The notes: generated by a model not told the origin, from the letters alone. Shown: positions 30,658 to 42,728, numbered from the stretch's first letter. The stretch: DNA of 64,000 bases from Piscicola geometra (GCA_943735955.1 OX030959.1:1220225-1284224), one strand, 5' to 3'. Program-made: numbers and translations.

Positions 30658-30983
30658 GGACTGGTGAGCGGTGTGGTAGCGTACAACTTATGCACTAAGG
30701 ACACTGGAGATAAAGAACGTTCAGTTTTTTCAGCTTTCTTGGAATTATCTTTGGTTGTATTTCTCTGCAATTGTGTATGTGTGTGTGTGTTTTTGTGTGT
30801 TTATGAGAATATAAGTGTGAGTTTGTGTGTGTGCGTGCGTGCGTGCGTGTGGTTCATTATGGCTTAATTGATTTCCATTTTTTCAAACATTAATTAATTT
30901 AAATATTTAGTTTATTGTTGATTAATTGCTTGTTGGAACAACAAATCACTACTTCGTGATGTCATTCTATCGCACCCGGCCTA

Positions 30984-31136
30984 ATGCCCACCAGTGAGTT
31001 ATTCGTCGGAAGTTCTGATTGCTTGCATGACGACATCAGCTCTCCCAAGCAGGACACCCTTAATGAGTTGTCATCATCCGCAAACCTCTTGCTTCAAACA
31101 CTCATGAATCGAAGCGACAATACGACTTCTACATAG
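30984..31136 (+). CDS. Short ORF, 50 residues, unrecognised
   Basis: ATG to TAG frame with coding-like composition: starts MPTSELFVGSSDCLHDDISS, continues through LNELSSSANLLLQTLMNRSD. I see no splice or promoter support. It lies in the 3' flank of UBE2H and may be chance, or an exon of an unseen gene. Confidence 0.2.
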   Translation: MPTSELFVGSSDCLHDDISSPKQDTLNELSSSANLLLQTLMNRSDNTTST

Positions 31137-31544
31137 AATTTTGATATAATATAAACTTTATTTCTAATTAAAAGTAATTGAAGAAGTCATCGGCCAATTA
31201 AAGCACATTATTACTTGTTACTTATTATAATGATTACCAATATTCTTGTTAATTATTTCCGAATACCAATGTTCTAGCTCTAGATTTGCCTATCACTCTA
31301 CTCTTCCGCCCGCACTGCAACATGATGGTTGCTAGTGCTTACCACGCCGACAGACTTTCATTAGTCGGTCCGCCGTTCATGTGGCGATGAATGCAGTTGT
31401 AAATTCTCTTGCGTGAACTCGTCGTTTCCGAAATGGTGGTTTGCGAATATTATGCTTTGTTGGCGCTCTGATTCGTCTGATACACTTCGTATTGAAGCGT
31501 TTCGATCACTTCTTCAAAAGTTATTTAAACATAATAATAATGAT

Positions 31545-31595
31545 GAGCATTCATCTAATGTGATATAACCCAAACGATCTTCATGGGCATTTTAA
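31545..31595. repeat. Dispersed repeat, copy 2
   Basis: gatgagcattcatctaatgt then gatataacccaaacgatcttcatgggcatttt parallels the block at 18912-18962. It lies directly upstream of the LINE relic. Confidence 0.4.
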
Positions 31596-31612
31596 AAGAC
31601 TTGGTTCATAGT

Positions 31613-31760
31613 GGAGGACTGCATTAAGGATCGGCCCTGAGCCAATTGCTCTTCGCGGTGGTGGTGGAGAGGTTCATGGACGAAGAAGACCAAGACTCTT
31701 CGTGGCATATGAGGTTTGTGGACGATATTCATATTTGTGGAGAAAGTAAGTTGGAAACAG
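31613..31760 (+). mobile_element. LINE reverse-transcriptase relic
   Basis: Frame reads GLH, a stop, then GSALSQLLFAVVVERFMDEE and MRFVDDIHICGES. This matches the non-LTR RT motifs GLHQGSALSPLLFAV and F-ADDIVICSES, with the catalytic aspartates kept (VDD). About 50 codons remain, with an internal stop. Confidence 0.75.
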
Positions 31761-31944
31761 ATTAGGCGGCGGCAGAAAGAAGTGGAAGACTTAAGATACC
31801 TACTTCTTTAAGTTTTCATTACACCACCTGCCACACACAAATACATATTCACACATACACGCACGCACACACGCACGCATACATATTGAAATCATTGAGA
31901 TTTGAGGATTTCACTTAACAAGTTATGTCAGAGTTCAGGACTTC

Positions 31945-32003
31945 TACTACTACTAAAACTACTACTACTACCACTACTACTAATACTACTACTACTTCTA
32001 CTA

Positions 32004-32096
<93 letters not shown>

Positions 32097-32105
32097 TTAT
32101 TATTA
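31945..32105. repeat. (ACT)n microsatellite
   Basis: About 160 bases of ACT/TAC triplets, grading into (ATT)n. Confidence 0.95.
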
Positions 32106-32289
32106 TTATAACTAATACTACTAAAAGTTAGCTTCCCCATTTTTGAATCACATAATCTAAAATATATAAAAATTCTAACACTGGTTTGAAGTTTATTTAT
32201 TTGAAAAATTAGAGTAGAATAACATTCTAAATCTTGATTGGCAACTTTTATTTGAAATGTGTTATAGACCCATTCAAATGTAGACTATA

Positions 32290-32718
32290 TTAATTGGTCG
32301 CACACTTCTTTGAGATGAAACTTTCTGAAGTCGGATGAGTTGTGTTTGCGACATTCTTGCTTGCGTGAACTCTACATTTGAGGCTCGATGACTCTTCGTC
32401 AAAGTCCACAGCCTGGCAAGCTTTACAGCCCTTATACGTGCAATAAGCAAGACAACGCGTCAAGTTGGAAATGTTGTTGATCACGGAATAACCCGTGTCG
32501 TCAAGGAATTTGCCGATTCGTTCATAGTCAGCCGTCCCTGAAAGAGTGCTTCAAGAGTCATAACGATGATAGCTAGAGCGGCTGATTTTTAATCAAATCA
32601 GGATATTATCCCATAATTTATAATCGACAAAATGTAGCTTACATGGGTTGCTATCATCATATACTGCCTTCAGCTGCACCAGACACGAGAAGAGATGAAT
32701 AAGGAGCAGAAACTTCAT
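32290..32718 (-). CDS. Small secreted cysteine-rich protein, PAN/apple-like
   Basis: Two exons: 32643-32718 and 32290-32537, joined in phase through CCAT|gtaagc and ctttcag|GG; total 107 residues. Signal peptide MKFLLLIHLFSCLVQLKA. The mature part contains TADYERIGKFLDDTGYSV, then NLTRCLAYCTYKGCKACQAV, then DFDEESSSLKCRVHASKN, and ends SKKCATN. The spacing C-x3-C-x4-C-x2-C then LKC, with a central aromatic-acidic strand, resembles PAN/apple modules, which bind carbohydrate or protein and are common in leech and other annelid secretions. That assignment is inference from pattern. There are N-glycosylation sequons at NIS, NLT and NTT. Identity beyond this is unknown. Confidence 0.65.
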
Positions 32719-32764
32719 TGTAACAAAAGTGCAAAGCTGACGATTCTCCGTCGAAAAGTTCACG

Positions 32765-32772
32765 CTTTTATG
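32765..32772 (-). promoter_or_regulatory. TATA-like box of the PAN-like gene
   Basis: On the minus strand CATAAAAGC lies about 30 bases upstream of an initiator-like TCAGCTTTG (near 32740) and about 50 bases before the ATG. Confidence 0.4.
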
Positions 32773-33023
32773 CTCCTTGCACCTTGCCAGTCAATCGTTA
32801 GCGATTCAGTGAAGTAAATGTTCTCTTCAAAGAAATTGCATGCGTATATGTTAATTCAGTTTTGATGGATTGGTTTCTTCATAAAAGCTTGGTATTTCGT
32901 TCTCTAATCGTTTGGGTTTCATTGAATTAATCAATTTTTTCAGCCGAATTAGTCTTTTTATTTCAAACTCTACAGAAAGTGTTTTATAAATTGTATTTAT
33001 TTTTTGAAGAGCCTCTAAAGCAC

Positions 33024-36000
33024 TCAATAGTTGAAGACCGGCGTGGCGCAGTGTGGACAGGCCACTTCGGAGACGTAGCAGGAGTAGCAGTAGCAGCGGT
33101 GACCACACGACAGACTCACTCTGGCCACAGCACCGTGGCACTTGCTGCATCGTGGTTCGCCGGAGCCATGCACCTGTTCTATCGCCTGTGTGCTCGTGGT
33201 GTTGTGTTCTAAACTGATTACATTGAAAACGCCACAGTGAGAAAATGCGACAGTGTGAAAAAAATAGTTTTCCCATGAAATTGTGGAATAAGTGAGACGT
33301 GCGCTCTTTTTTAAGCTTTTTTTGGGCTGCACCGTTTTCAATAGTGAAATTTCAGTTGCTTAAAAAAGGGAAATAAAAATTCTGATGTTAACTTTTTAAA
33401 CATGTTGTTTGAAGCGGGTGGAATAACTAGTTTTTACAGAAAACTTTAAAATAGGTGTGTCGGTCGAATTTTTAGAGACGTTTTTACTTTTACTGTCTAA
33501 AAAAGAAAAAAATTATTTTAAAAAAACTTAATTACATTTTTTCCGAACGTTTAAAAAACTATTTTTGCAACACATTTTGAAATGAATGAGAACGAAAATA
33601 TTTGTTCACTAAAAATATATTCATTATTTGCGAAAAAATATTTTTTTTGTATTAACATATTAATAAATAAAAAATTCAGGCTATTTCTGACTACCATTTT
33701 CTCACTGTGGCGTTTTCAACGCACACGCATAATTAGAATTGATGGTATGGTAATTTAAATTGATAGTGTTGTATAATGAAGTGATCATGTTTTATTCTGA
33801 ATTGGTGGTGTTGTATCAAGAACTGATGATGTTGTTTTAAGAATGGATGGTGCTTTATTTTGAATTGATGTTGTTGTTTTTAGAATTGATGTTGTTGTTT
33901 TTAGAATTGATGTTGTTGTTTTTAGAATTGATGTTGTTGTTTTTAAAATTAATGTTGTTGTTTTTAGAATTGATGTTGTTGTTTTTAGAATTGATGTTGT
34001 TGTTTTTAGAATTGATGTTGTTGTTTTTAGAATTGATGTTGTTGTTTTTAAAATTAATGTTGTTGTTTTTAGAATTTATGTTGTTGTTTTTAGAATTTAT
34101 GTTGTTGTTTTTAGAATTGATATCTTTTAGTGTTGTTGTAATGGTTGCTTCGAAGGGCAGAAGAGCAATGCAAGGGCGCAAGGAAACCTTGTTGAGCTTG
34201 GCGACGTCCTCGTTGAGTCTGGCGTGCAGTTTGAAGAGGCCACACAGACTCAACTGCTCGAGGCGACAGCCGTCTGCCAGGTGCTGGAGGCTGCCATCGA
34301 GTGGCGACTGCAGCTTGAACGCCTCGAGCAGCAGCAAGACCTTGTCCCTCTCCCGCACGGCGTTGTTCCTCAGCACCACCTCCTGCTCCAGCCTCCGCAG
34401 CAGCTCCGTCCTCTCCTCTCGCAACTGTTCGACCAATGCTCGTTTGTAGGCATTTATGCGTGACACACACACACGCACGCACGCACACATACGCACGCAC
34501 ACACATACACACACACACACATACATACATGCACACACGCACGCACACACACACACACACCTTAGACAGCTCAGTGTCATCATTCATCATCTTCTTCTCA
34601 AAACCTGGAGGATGCCGTGGCTGCTTGGTGTCTCCGTCGTCATCATCAGCATCATCTCCGCAATACAAATCTGTATGTGTTTAATTGAGGATGAGAGTGT
34701 ACGCCTCCTTTGGTATGCACACGTGTACAACATGCGGGCACACTCGCTCACCCATCTCTGCAGGCGCTGGCAAGAAGACCTCTTTGGCGTTCGTCTGCGT
34801 GCCAGTGTTCCTCCATCAGCCACACACGCTTCAACGTTCCACATTGCAACCAATTAACAAAAACAATTAGAAAAAAAGAATAACGACAAAAACTACAACA
34901 AGCAAACAAACAAAACAACAACAAACAACAACAAGCAAAAAATAATCAAACAAGAACAACAACAACAAACAAGAACAAGCAAACGAACAGGCACTCCCCC
35001 TCCAATCACTCCACACGGGTTGACGAATGCGACGTCGTTCGTGAAGGAGAGCTTGCTGACTGCATTGTTGTAGACGCTGATGTCGTTATCTTCGTCGTTG
35101 TTGTCATCGACGATGTCGTTGTTTGGAGAGTCGTCGTCTTTGATGTTGCTGTCGCAGATCTTGTAGTCGGAAATGGCGTCTAAGACGTCATAGAGGTGGC
35201 TCTCGAGGTTTTCGTGCGTGCTGTTGGTGCCCGTGTTGGCAGACTTGCTCTTCCCAGTTCCTCTGGCGTCAGCATCATGCTTTTCAGTAGCAACTGTCGA
35301 TGCCACAAAGCTAGGTTGCTTCGAGGAGGAGGAGGAGGAGGAGGAGGAGGAGGAAGAGGAGAAGGAGATAGTGGTGTTTTTGAGAGAGCCGTGGAGAGAG
35401 GAACAAAAGTTGGAAGAGTGGGTGCGTTCCTTGGTGCATGTGCTTGTTCTAAAGACCTGTGGTGGTGACAGTACACGTTTAATACATTCAAGAATCAAAA
35501 ATATGTATAGTGCACATTTTAAATAATTAAAAAAGTCGTCGCTAACTATTACGTTATAGTTATGACTAATATACTTTGGTACATCTATCACTTGAATTAA
35601 ACCTAGATTTTGTGAAAAGATAATGTGGTCTACAATGTAGACTGTCTACATATCATGAAAACTAAACTGCTTTGTTCCTGAACTTTCTCAACAATACTGG
35701 CAAACTTTTACTACATTTATTATTTTTATATAAAGATTCATCGAAAATTGGCATTAAAAATGTGATTATACAGAATTGGTCAGCATGTTATAACGAACAT
35801 AATACTGGTTCTTTTTTATTTATTTTTACTTTAACTTTATTTTATTAAACATTTTTTGGGTGCTATATGAAATAAACATCATTATCCTCATCATCATCAT
35901 CATCGTAAAAACCCGCCTACCTCAGGATGGTAGGCGGCTTCAACGTCGTTGTGGCTCTGTTTGCATGTGTCGCCACTGCTGCAAGAATCACCCTTACTGC

Positions 36001-37747
36001 ACAACACTGCACTGTTGTTGTTGGTGGTGTTTTTGTTAAGACTATTATGTTGTTGGGAGTATCATGTTGTTGGTGGTGTTACAATGACCCAAAACTTTTG
36101 ATTCGGCAACAACAACAACAACAACAAGAGCACACTACTACCTGTAATTGAAAAGCCTGGGACAGCGTCTTCGTTCGATGCTCGAGTGGTAGAAGGGGCA
36201 TGTGGTGGTGTTGTGGGGTGCGGTGTTGCGGCACTCCTTCACTTTGTAGTTGTTGAGCAGGTAGGCGGCGTCTGTGCTCGTGAGAGTTCCAACCAAGAAG
36301 AGCTTTCACTACTACAACAATTTTCTTATTTAGTTTTTTATACAATTTTTGTTTTATTTTTATTTCATTCCTCCACTCGTGTCCCCCAACCAAACCGCCT
36401 CACCATTCCACACAGAGTCGTCTGCCAGCGCACCCTGTTTAGTTTCTGTCTCTGCCACACTTTGCTGCGGCTTGCTAGCGGTCAGCTGTGGTGATAGTGA
36501 TCAAAGGGAAGGTATAATATATATTTATTCATACTTATAATTACATATTAAATTATTAGATAACTATATATATTTAATTATTAGATAAATATATATATAT
36601 TTAATTATTAGATAACTATATATATTTAATTATTAGATAACTATATATATTTAATTATTAGATAACTATATATATTTAATTATTAGATAACTATATATAT
36701 TTAATTATTAGATAACTATATATATATATTTAATTATATATAATTAATTTACTTAGTTGAACTTTTATTTGATGGATTCCACAATATTGTAAACCTCCCT
36801 CCTCCCCAACACACCTTGCCTTCGACAGCGACTCGTTGGTGGAGGTCAAGGACAGGTTGTCGAAGGTCGCTGCTGCCGTGCGCAAAGGCACAATGAGCTC
36901 CATTCTTCTCACAGTAGCCCTGGCTGTTCAGACTGCCCGAACACAAGTCCACCTTGGTGCAGACTTTGAGCATCAATGGACAGACATTAAAAGGTCTTTA
37001 TTACTGTTCTACACAAACTTTGGAACAAATAAATTTAGTTTAAGCTAAAATTGAATTTAAACAATTTTAAACTTTAAAGGTAGCTATTCACCTTTAATTA
37101 TTGTTGAATGCAATTTAAAGAGCACCTTATAGTGTCTTAGGTGGTAGAGGTTTTCAGTGTCTCCAACAGTCTTGTGCAGCAATGGGCACCTGAAAATTTA
37201 CTATTAAGTGAGTTTGGTTACGAAGATTGCTCATATTCAGCCTGATTTTACAATTATCACAGTTTTAATAAATAAAATTATGTAGATAGCCAGAAAAATG
37301 AGAAAAAAATATTTTTATCTAGATAACTATAAAAATAGGCGCAAAAATATTTTTTCAAAAACCATTAGAAAAGCTTAACTAACGCATCCTTGTCGGGACA
37401 GACTCCAGTGAACTCGTCGTATTTGGTGCAGTACTGGTCGGGACTGTAGTTGAACTTTCCATCTCTGCTCAGGATTGGTCTTCGTCGTCTTTGGTTCGGA
37501 AAGTGCCACTTGAAGCAGCTGAAGGGCTTGTGCTTGGGACACTGGAAATGCACAAAGTCACTGCACTGCTCCACTCGGAACGATTTCAAATAGCTGGTGG
37601 ATTTAAATTTTTAATTCGAAATCTTTTTGAATTATCATTTTATATTTAATTATAAAAAATTGAATTAAGAAATATGATAAAATAAGTAAAATACTTGTAA
37701 TGATTCGGTTTTTCTTGTTGTCTGACTACTACTGGATTGTTGGCCAT
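33024..37747 (-). CDS. UNK: Unkempt family RNA-binding CCCH/RING protein
   Basis: Unkempt binds mRNA through CCCH fingers to repress translation and shapes neuronal morphology (family knowledge). Exons (minus): 37695-37747, 37384-37593, 37126-37189, 36815-36963, 36404-36485, 36142-36302, 35921-36011, 34995-35456, 34752-34828, 34561-34670, 34188-34424, 33024-33213. Seen: MANNPVVVRQQEKPNHY; CCCH block CFKWHFPNQRRRRP, DGKFNYSPDQYCTKYDEFTG; CEKNGAHCAFAHGSSDLR; AYLLNNYKVKEC, CPFYHSSIERRRCPR; SKGDSCSSGDTCKQSHNDVE; PPGFEKK; a coiled coil LREERTELLRRLEQEVVLRN; and a C-terminal RING-like CSKCHGAVARVSLSCGHRCY ending CPHCATPVFNY. Three joins (37126/36963, 34752/34670, 34188/33213) do not match in phase, so micro-exons or base errors remain; the 36404/36302 join also needs an alternative donor. 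The fourth CCCH finger is reduced. Confidence 0.92.
33868..34120. repeat. 21-bp minisatellite, about 12 copies, in an Unkempt intron
   Basis: Unit attgatgttgttgtttttag. On the gene strand it is open and in frame with the preceding coiled-coil exon, encoding NSKNNNI repeats, so intron retention would add a long Asn-rich tail. Confidence 0.93.
34460..34560. repeat. (CA)n-rich intron segment without a clean acceptor
   Basis: Lies between Unkempt exons 34561-34670 and 34188-34424. On the gene strand this GT-rich stretch has no AG; the first in-frame acceptor is gaacag at 34425-34430. Confidence 0.8.
36535..36738. repeat. 24-bp AT-rich minisatellite
   Basis: Unit tttaattattagataactat + atat, about 8 copies, in the Unkempt intron between exons 36815-36963 and 36404-36485. 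Confidence 0.9.
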
Positions 37748-38304
37748 TTTACTTTTAAATTCGGTTAACAGTTTGAAAAGAGGATTCTCTGAAATATTAC
37801 ATTAGTTTCAATCAAACTAGATCTATTTTTCATAAGCTATTTTTTTAATAGTTTAAAAAAATCAAACATACAATGTTTTGCTATTTATTTAGTCATCTCC
37901 ACTTTAGCCATTTTACAGCTAAAATATAATGACATTTAAAAAAAGTAAAAATAAAAGTTTTGAATTATGACTTGGTGGTTTCATGTACACAAATGTTTCA
38001 ACCAATGCAAAAAAAATTGTAATGGTGTGTTAAGAGGGCGATCCTCAGGCAATTTGACTGATACTAGTGAAAAAACTCAATTAAAAAAATCTCATAGGCA
38101 TTAACTAGATCAAACATAATTGAAGTAAAATGAATTAAATTTGTATTTTTATTGTTTTTACTGTTATGTAGTTATTCCATGCTCGTTCTCCCTCCCTTTA
38201 TATCGCTCATTTATCTGCTGATTTCTTAAGATTGCCATAATAAAATTATTCTTTCAAATAAAACTTTAAAAAGTTTTTTTTAAAGATCTCATATACATTT
38301 TTAG
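37748..38304. promoter_or_regulatory. Head-to-head intergenic region of UNK and SPOUT1
   Basis: 557 bases separate the two divergent start codons (37747 minus, 38305 plus). No TATA box is obvious on either side. A shared promoter is inferred from position only. Confidence 0.45.
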
Positions 38305-40559
38305 ATGAAGATTGCTCAAAAGAAAAAGAGTAAGATTCAGATGCTAAAATTACTAAAATTTTCTTTAATAAATATTTGGTTGCAATCTAGAAAATAATTT
38401 ATTAAATTGAATTTACAAACAGGAAAGCATCCTGTAGACGATGAGGTCTTAGTCAAGAAACCGAAGAGTGAAAGTTGCTGATTAATTCACTTTTTTTAAG
38501 TATACTTTTTTTTCTAAATAAAAAAAAAATTTATTCAATAAAGAGCCATTGTTTTCATTTCAATAAACCTATTGTTCAGTTAAAGAAAAGAAAAAAGAGG
38601 AGGTAGTAGAGAAGAGGTTAGAAGAACGGACGAAAGGAAGGTCATACACAGTGAGTATTGCAGTGCCTGCATCAATCCTGGACATTCCTCAAACCCTCGA
38701 GTTGAAGACATGTCTTGTTGGTCAGGTTAGACTGCATTTCTTAGCTACTAATCAATTTTCTGAAGTGGTTATGTCATATCTTGAGATCTTACATATTACT
38801 GCTACAAACCTTCCAACATTTCAATTATAAATCGTTTCACTTGCAAGGCAGATAGCCAGAGCAGCAGCAGTGAACAATGTGGACGAGGTGGTCGTCTTTG
38901 ATGACTCAAACACCATGACAAAGTGAGGTGCTGTAATAATTGTCTGCCAACTTCTATTATATATAGCACTTGCTAAAGATTAAATGTGCATCTAAGCCTT
39001 TCATCAAAATAAAGTTGAGTGCTCACAAAATACAAACTCAGAATACACTTACTCTCATTTCACTGCATCTACATCACACAGGGACGACAATGCTTCAGAC
39101 AAGAAGGCATCTCGGAACTGCGGACTGATGCTGAAACTGCTCGAGTACCTGGAGTGTCCTCAGTACCTGCGCAAGTACTTCTTCCCCCTGCAGGCCGACC
39201 TCCGATTCGCTGGTCGCTTGATTGTTCAAGGATGTGTTGCTTCATTTATATAGCACTTTTTTAATGCTTTTGTTTTATTGTTCATGATCATTTAAACATC
39301 AATTTATGGGGTATGGTGAAACGGTGAATGTTTAAAAGCTTTCAAATATCTCTATTACCACCACGACAGGCCTCTTGAACCCATTAGACGCACCTCACCA
39401 AATGCGAGCTGATGACTTGAGGAGCGTCTACAGAGAGGGGGTGATCGTAAAGAAGGATGTGAGGGAGGGACAGGGAGGTTGCTTTGCCAACATAGGCCTC
39501 TACAGGGACTGCCTAGTTGATCGGTGTCTGCTGGAAGGGGTCCGATGTACGGTCAAGGTGGAAAACTACCAAGGTGTGATCACAATCTAAATTTCAAGTC
39601 AAGTATTCTCCTTCCAAACCTCTCAACACCCAAATAATCCACTTACTTTCCCAACCTCAAACACCTCACACCATTGATGGTCAGCATTACTCCCTCTCCA
39701 CTCCTCCAGCCAAGAGACTCAAGGGCACGTTAGTTTCCAGCGACGAGCCGAGGCAGAAGGAGGGTGTGTACTGGGGCTACAAGACGCGACTGGCAGTGGG
39801 TCTCGCTGAGGTGTTGGATGAATCTTATGACTTGGTGATCGGCACTTCCGACAAGGGGTCCAATGTCGACCACTTCACACTGCCTCCCTTCAGGTTAGAA
39901 CCTTCTTCAGTTTGGCTACAGCTACTAAATCTTCTATATATAGAAGATTATGTGTCAGCTATTAGGTGATGGCAGTAATCGAACTGGCGAGATTCGGAGT
40001 AACGAGGTGGACGAAAAGGCCTGGAGGGTCATAAATGCGATAGATTTCATTTGAAGAGATTTTAGCCATTTTCGACATTCATCGAGAGATTGTGACAAAT
40101 TAAATACCCTTTTTTCGCCATTTAATTCACTGGCAATGTTTCATGAATAATTACCAAGCCGCCACCTACTGTCCCTACTGTGTTTGCAGGAAGCTGCTGA
40201 TAGTGTTTGGAGGGGTGCATGGACTAGAGACGTGCATAGAGTCGGACGAGCACTTGGCAGCCACGCAGCCTTGCCACCTCTTCCAACACTACATCAACAC
40301 CAGGCCCAACCAGGGCTCTGCCACTATACGCACAGAGGTTCTTTGCCCAATCAACCATTTGTAGCTAGTCCTATATCTACATCTACGCCGTAAATCACTG
40401 CACTTGATATCTTTTCCATAATCCATTTACATTATCTTTGAAATATTCTTCACTGCCTTGCATACTGCCTTGTTACCAAGTGAGATTCCTCTCCCGCAGG
40501 AGGCGATCCTGATCTCCTTGGTGGCACTGAGGCCTCAGATCGAAGCCAACCAGGCCTGA
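38305..40559 (+). CDS. SPOUT1: SPOUT1 / C9orf114-type putative RNA methyltransferase
   Basis: SPOUT-fold (trefoil-knot) methyltransferase, reported at spindle/centrosome as CENP-32 (family knowledge). Exons: 38305-38329, 38423-38467 (or 38473), 38580-38725, 38852-38922, 39082-39212, 39370-39573, 39710-39893, 40190-40337, 40500-40559. They sum in frame to about 337-339 residues, compared with about 376 in human. Seen: Lys/Glu-rich head KEKKKEEVVEKRLEERTKGR, RSYTVSIAVPASILD, GQIARAAAVNNVDEVVVFDD, LEYLECPQYLRKYFFP, LLNPLDAPHQMR, VYWGYKTRLAVGLAEV, the knot region DLVIGTSDKGSNVD, LLIVFGGVHGLE, and the C-terminal SATIRTEEAILISLVALRP. AATAAA occurs at 40600. No frame break is seen; probably functional. 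Confidence 0.95.
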
Positions 40560-40619
40560 GCCACATCACATGTTCTCATTGTTCTTCATTTTTTAGTTTA
40601 ATAAAAAACACTTTTTTCT

Positions 40620-41230
40620 ATAGTGCATGGACCGTTGATCCGCGGTTCTAATACTAAAATTGTTTATAATAGCAGTATGAGTAGTAATTAAAAGAAAAGT
40701 TTTTTTGTCAAAAAGAGGTAGTAGTGGAGATAATAATCTAAATGAATTAAATCTTTAAACTAATAAAGCTTGTATACTTGGTTGCTTTCTAGCCAGTTTT
40801 ACGATCTTTAATTCAAGTTAAATTCTAGAACTTGCAAAGCTGTTTTGTCTTATACATTCTAACTCTTTTCTGAAACATTTTGATCTCGGCTAGTCTTCAG
40901 CCATCTGCGACCACACTGGTGCTTCGATTCAAGGTTTGTCGTTAACGATAAACTTGCATTACAGTGAAATTGTTTATTTCCTCAAGATTCCATTATGGAT
41001 ACCATCAAAAAGTCCAACAAATATATCACTATCATCACCATTCCAACCTCATCATACCCATTAAAACTAGTATTCACATACACGTGCTACACAGACATAA
41101 GCACACGGAAACGAAAGCACACGTACACACACACACATGCACACGGAAATGACCAGGCAGGGAGTGCCGCCTAGCTTGACCGCGTGTGAGGCTGTACTAC
41201 TACTACTACTAGAAGAGTCGGAAGCCGAGT
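40620..41230. other. Intergenic spacer
   Basis: AT-rich with a short CA-rich patch (41080-41140). I see no supported gene; the minus frame at 41067-41339 is serine/valine low complexity. Confidence 0.5.
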
Positions 41231-41232
41231 TG

Positions 41233-41240
41233 TATAAATA
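41233..41240 (+). promoter_or_regulatory. TATA box of the tyrosine-motif gene
   Basis: TATAAATA, with an initiator-like TCATTG at 41261, 28 bases downstream. A likely non-coding first exon follows and ends AACGTG|gtaggt near 41318. Confidence 0.6.
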
Positions 41241-41439
41241 GCTTGGACCAAACGACCCTGTCATTGTTTGAGTTGAGTTTTGTGCTGATTTTTGCCTTTG
41301 TTGAATCCAAGAACGTGGTAGGTTTCCAAATCTTTCCAATGCTTGCTAGTTGCTCATTTTGAAACTTCTCATCTTTAACTCCACAGAACCAACTTTAATC
41401 TTGAACACCCACACAACAACGATAAATCCTTTCACGCAG

Positions 41440-42728
41440 ATGAATTGTTTTCCAGTGAGGTTGAGTCCTGCCAGGATAAGTGAGTTTGGTGTGATTATTT
41501 TTGCTTCTATGTAGATCTTTCTGTGTAAGTATGTATGTTCAAAAGTATTTGTGTCTGTGCGTATGCATGTGAATGAGTTACATTCGTCTGTGCATGCAAG
41601 TATGAATGGTCAAGAGCAGCTGCTGGAAACTGATTTTGCTCTAATGCAGTTCGATGGCTGAGAAACGCTCGCAGGAGAAGACAAAGGCCATTGCCTCCAC
41701 TGCCCCCTTCAACAACTGCTTCCTTTCCATCAAAGTCATCACATCCAACCACAACTCCACCACCCCCTCCATCATCATCATCACTTCCAACATCACTACA
41801 TGCATCCCAACTAGAAGACAGCCACTGCACCAACATCTACCCTTCCAGCGGTCAACCCTCCACAACACTCGCTCCTGAAACCGACTATTTGAAACCAAAT
41901 CTCTCTGAACCAGCCACTCATCCACCATCTCTACCACAACTACCCTTTCCCACCCCACAAGCACCCCTTCCTCCCACATCACCACCCTTTTCCATCCATC
42001 CATATCACGTCTACGTCAACCTCCCGATTGAGGGTCTATGCAATATACATGCCTTCACCAGGGAGGATGAAGATAATGATAAGAAAGATGATAATGGTGA
42101 TGATGGCGATGATGGTAATAGTAATGGTAATAAAGATGGTGATGATGGTAATGATGATGAAGATAGTGGTGATAATGAAGATGATGATAAAGATAGTGGT
42201 GATAATGATGATGATGTTGATAGACGGAGTGAAGATAGCTGCGTCACTGTGGTTCTCAGTGATAATGGTAGAGTTTCTGTGCAATTTAACGATGGCACTG
42301 ATGATGATGATGTTGATGGAAAACACCACACTCTATACCGCTACACTCCACATCCTAAAAAGAAGTTCAGCACTACCATCAACTCAGCCACAACCACCGC
42401 AAAAAGCAACAACCCGCCCACCAAAAACAACCCACCCACCAAAATGAAAACAACCACTAACAATGAAAACATCAGTAATGACGACGACGAAAGCATCATA
42501 TACGCCACCATTGACTTCGCCGACACCACCACCGCCACAACCGCCACCGCCACCACCACCCCCGCTCCTAAAACCATCACTAAAATCAACCATACTGCAA
42601 CAACCACCAGCAACACTGACACCATTTACTCCTCAATCGATGCGGTGAGGACGATGGCGCTGCAGCAGACGCGTTTGTGGCTCGAGAAGGAGAGGAAGGA
42701 GCAGATGATGACTAAGAACACCCGTTGA
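41440..42728 (+). CDS. Unrecognised protein with SH3- and SH2-ligand motifs (adaptor-like)
   Basis: Coding exons 41440-41479 (within an exon starting near 41388) and 41650-42728 join in phase to 372 residues. N-terminus MNCFPVRLSPARIIRWLRNA is basic, with a Cys at position 3. Residues 26-32 are RPLPPLP, an exact class I SH3 ligand. Candidate SH2 sites: YLKP at Y93 (Crk-type YxxP), YVNL at Y135 (Grb2-type YxN), IIYATI at Y298 and TIYSSI at Y340 (ITIM-like). The middle (about 150-205) is Asp/Asn-rich. The tail TIYSSIDAVRTMALQQTR recalls the end of FRS2 (YAVIDIERTAAM, from memory), but there is no PTB domain. It could be an FRS2/Dok-type tail that lost its PTB, a partial gene, or an independent scaffold. 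The coding case rests on TATA, splice phase and motif density. Confidence 0.6.
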
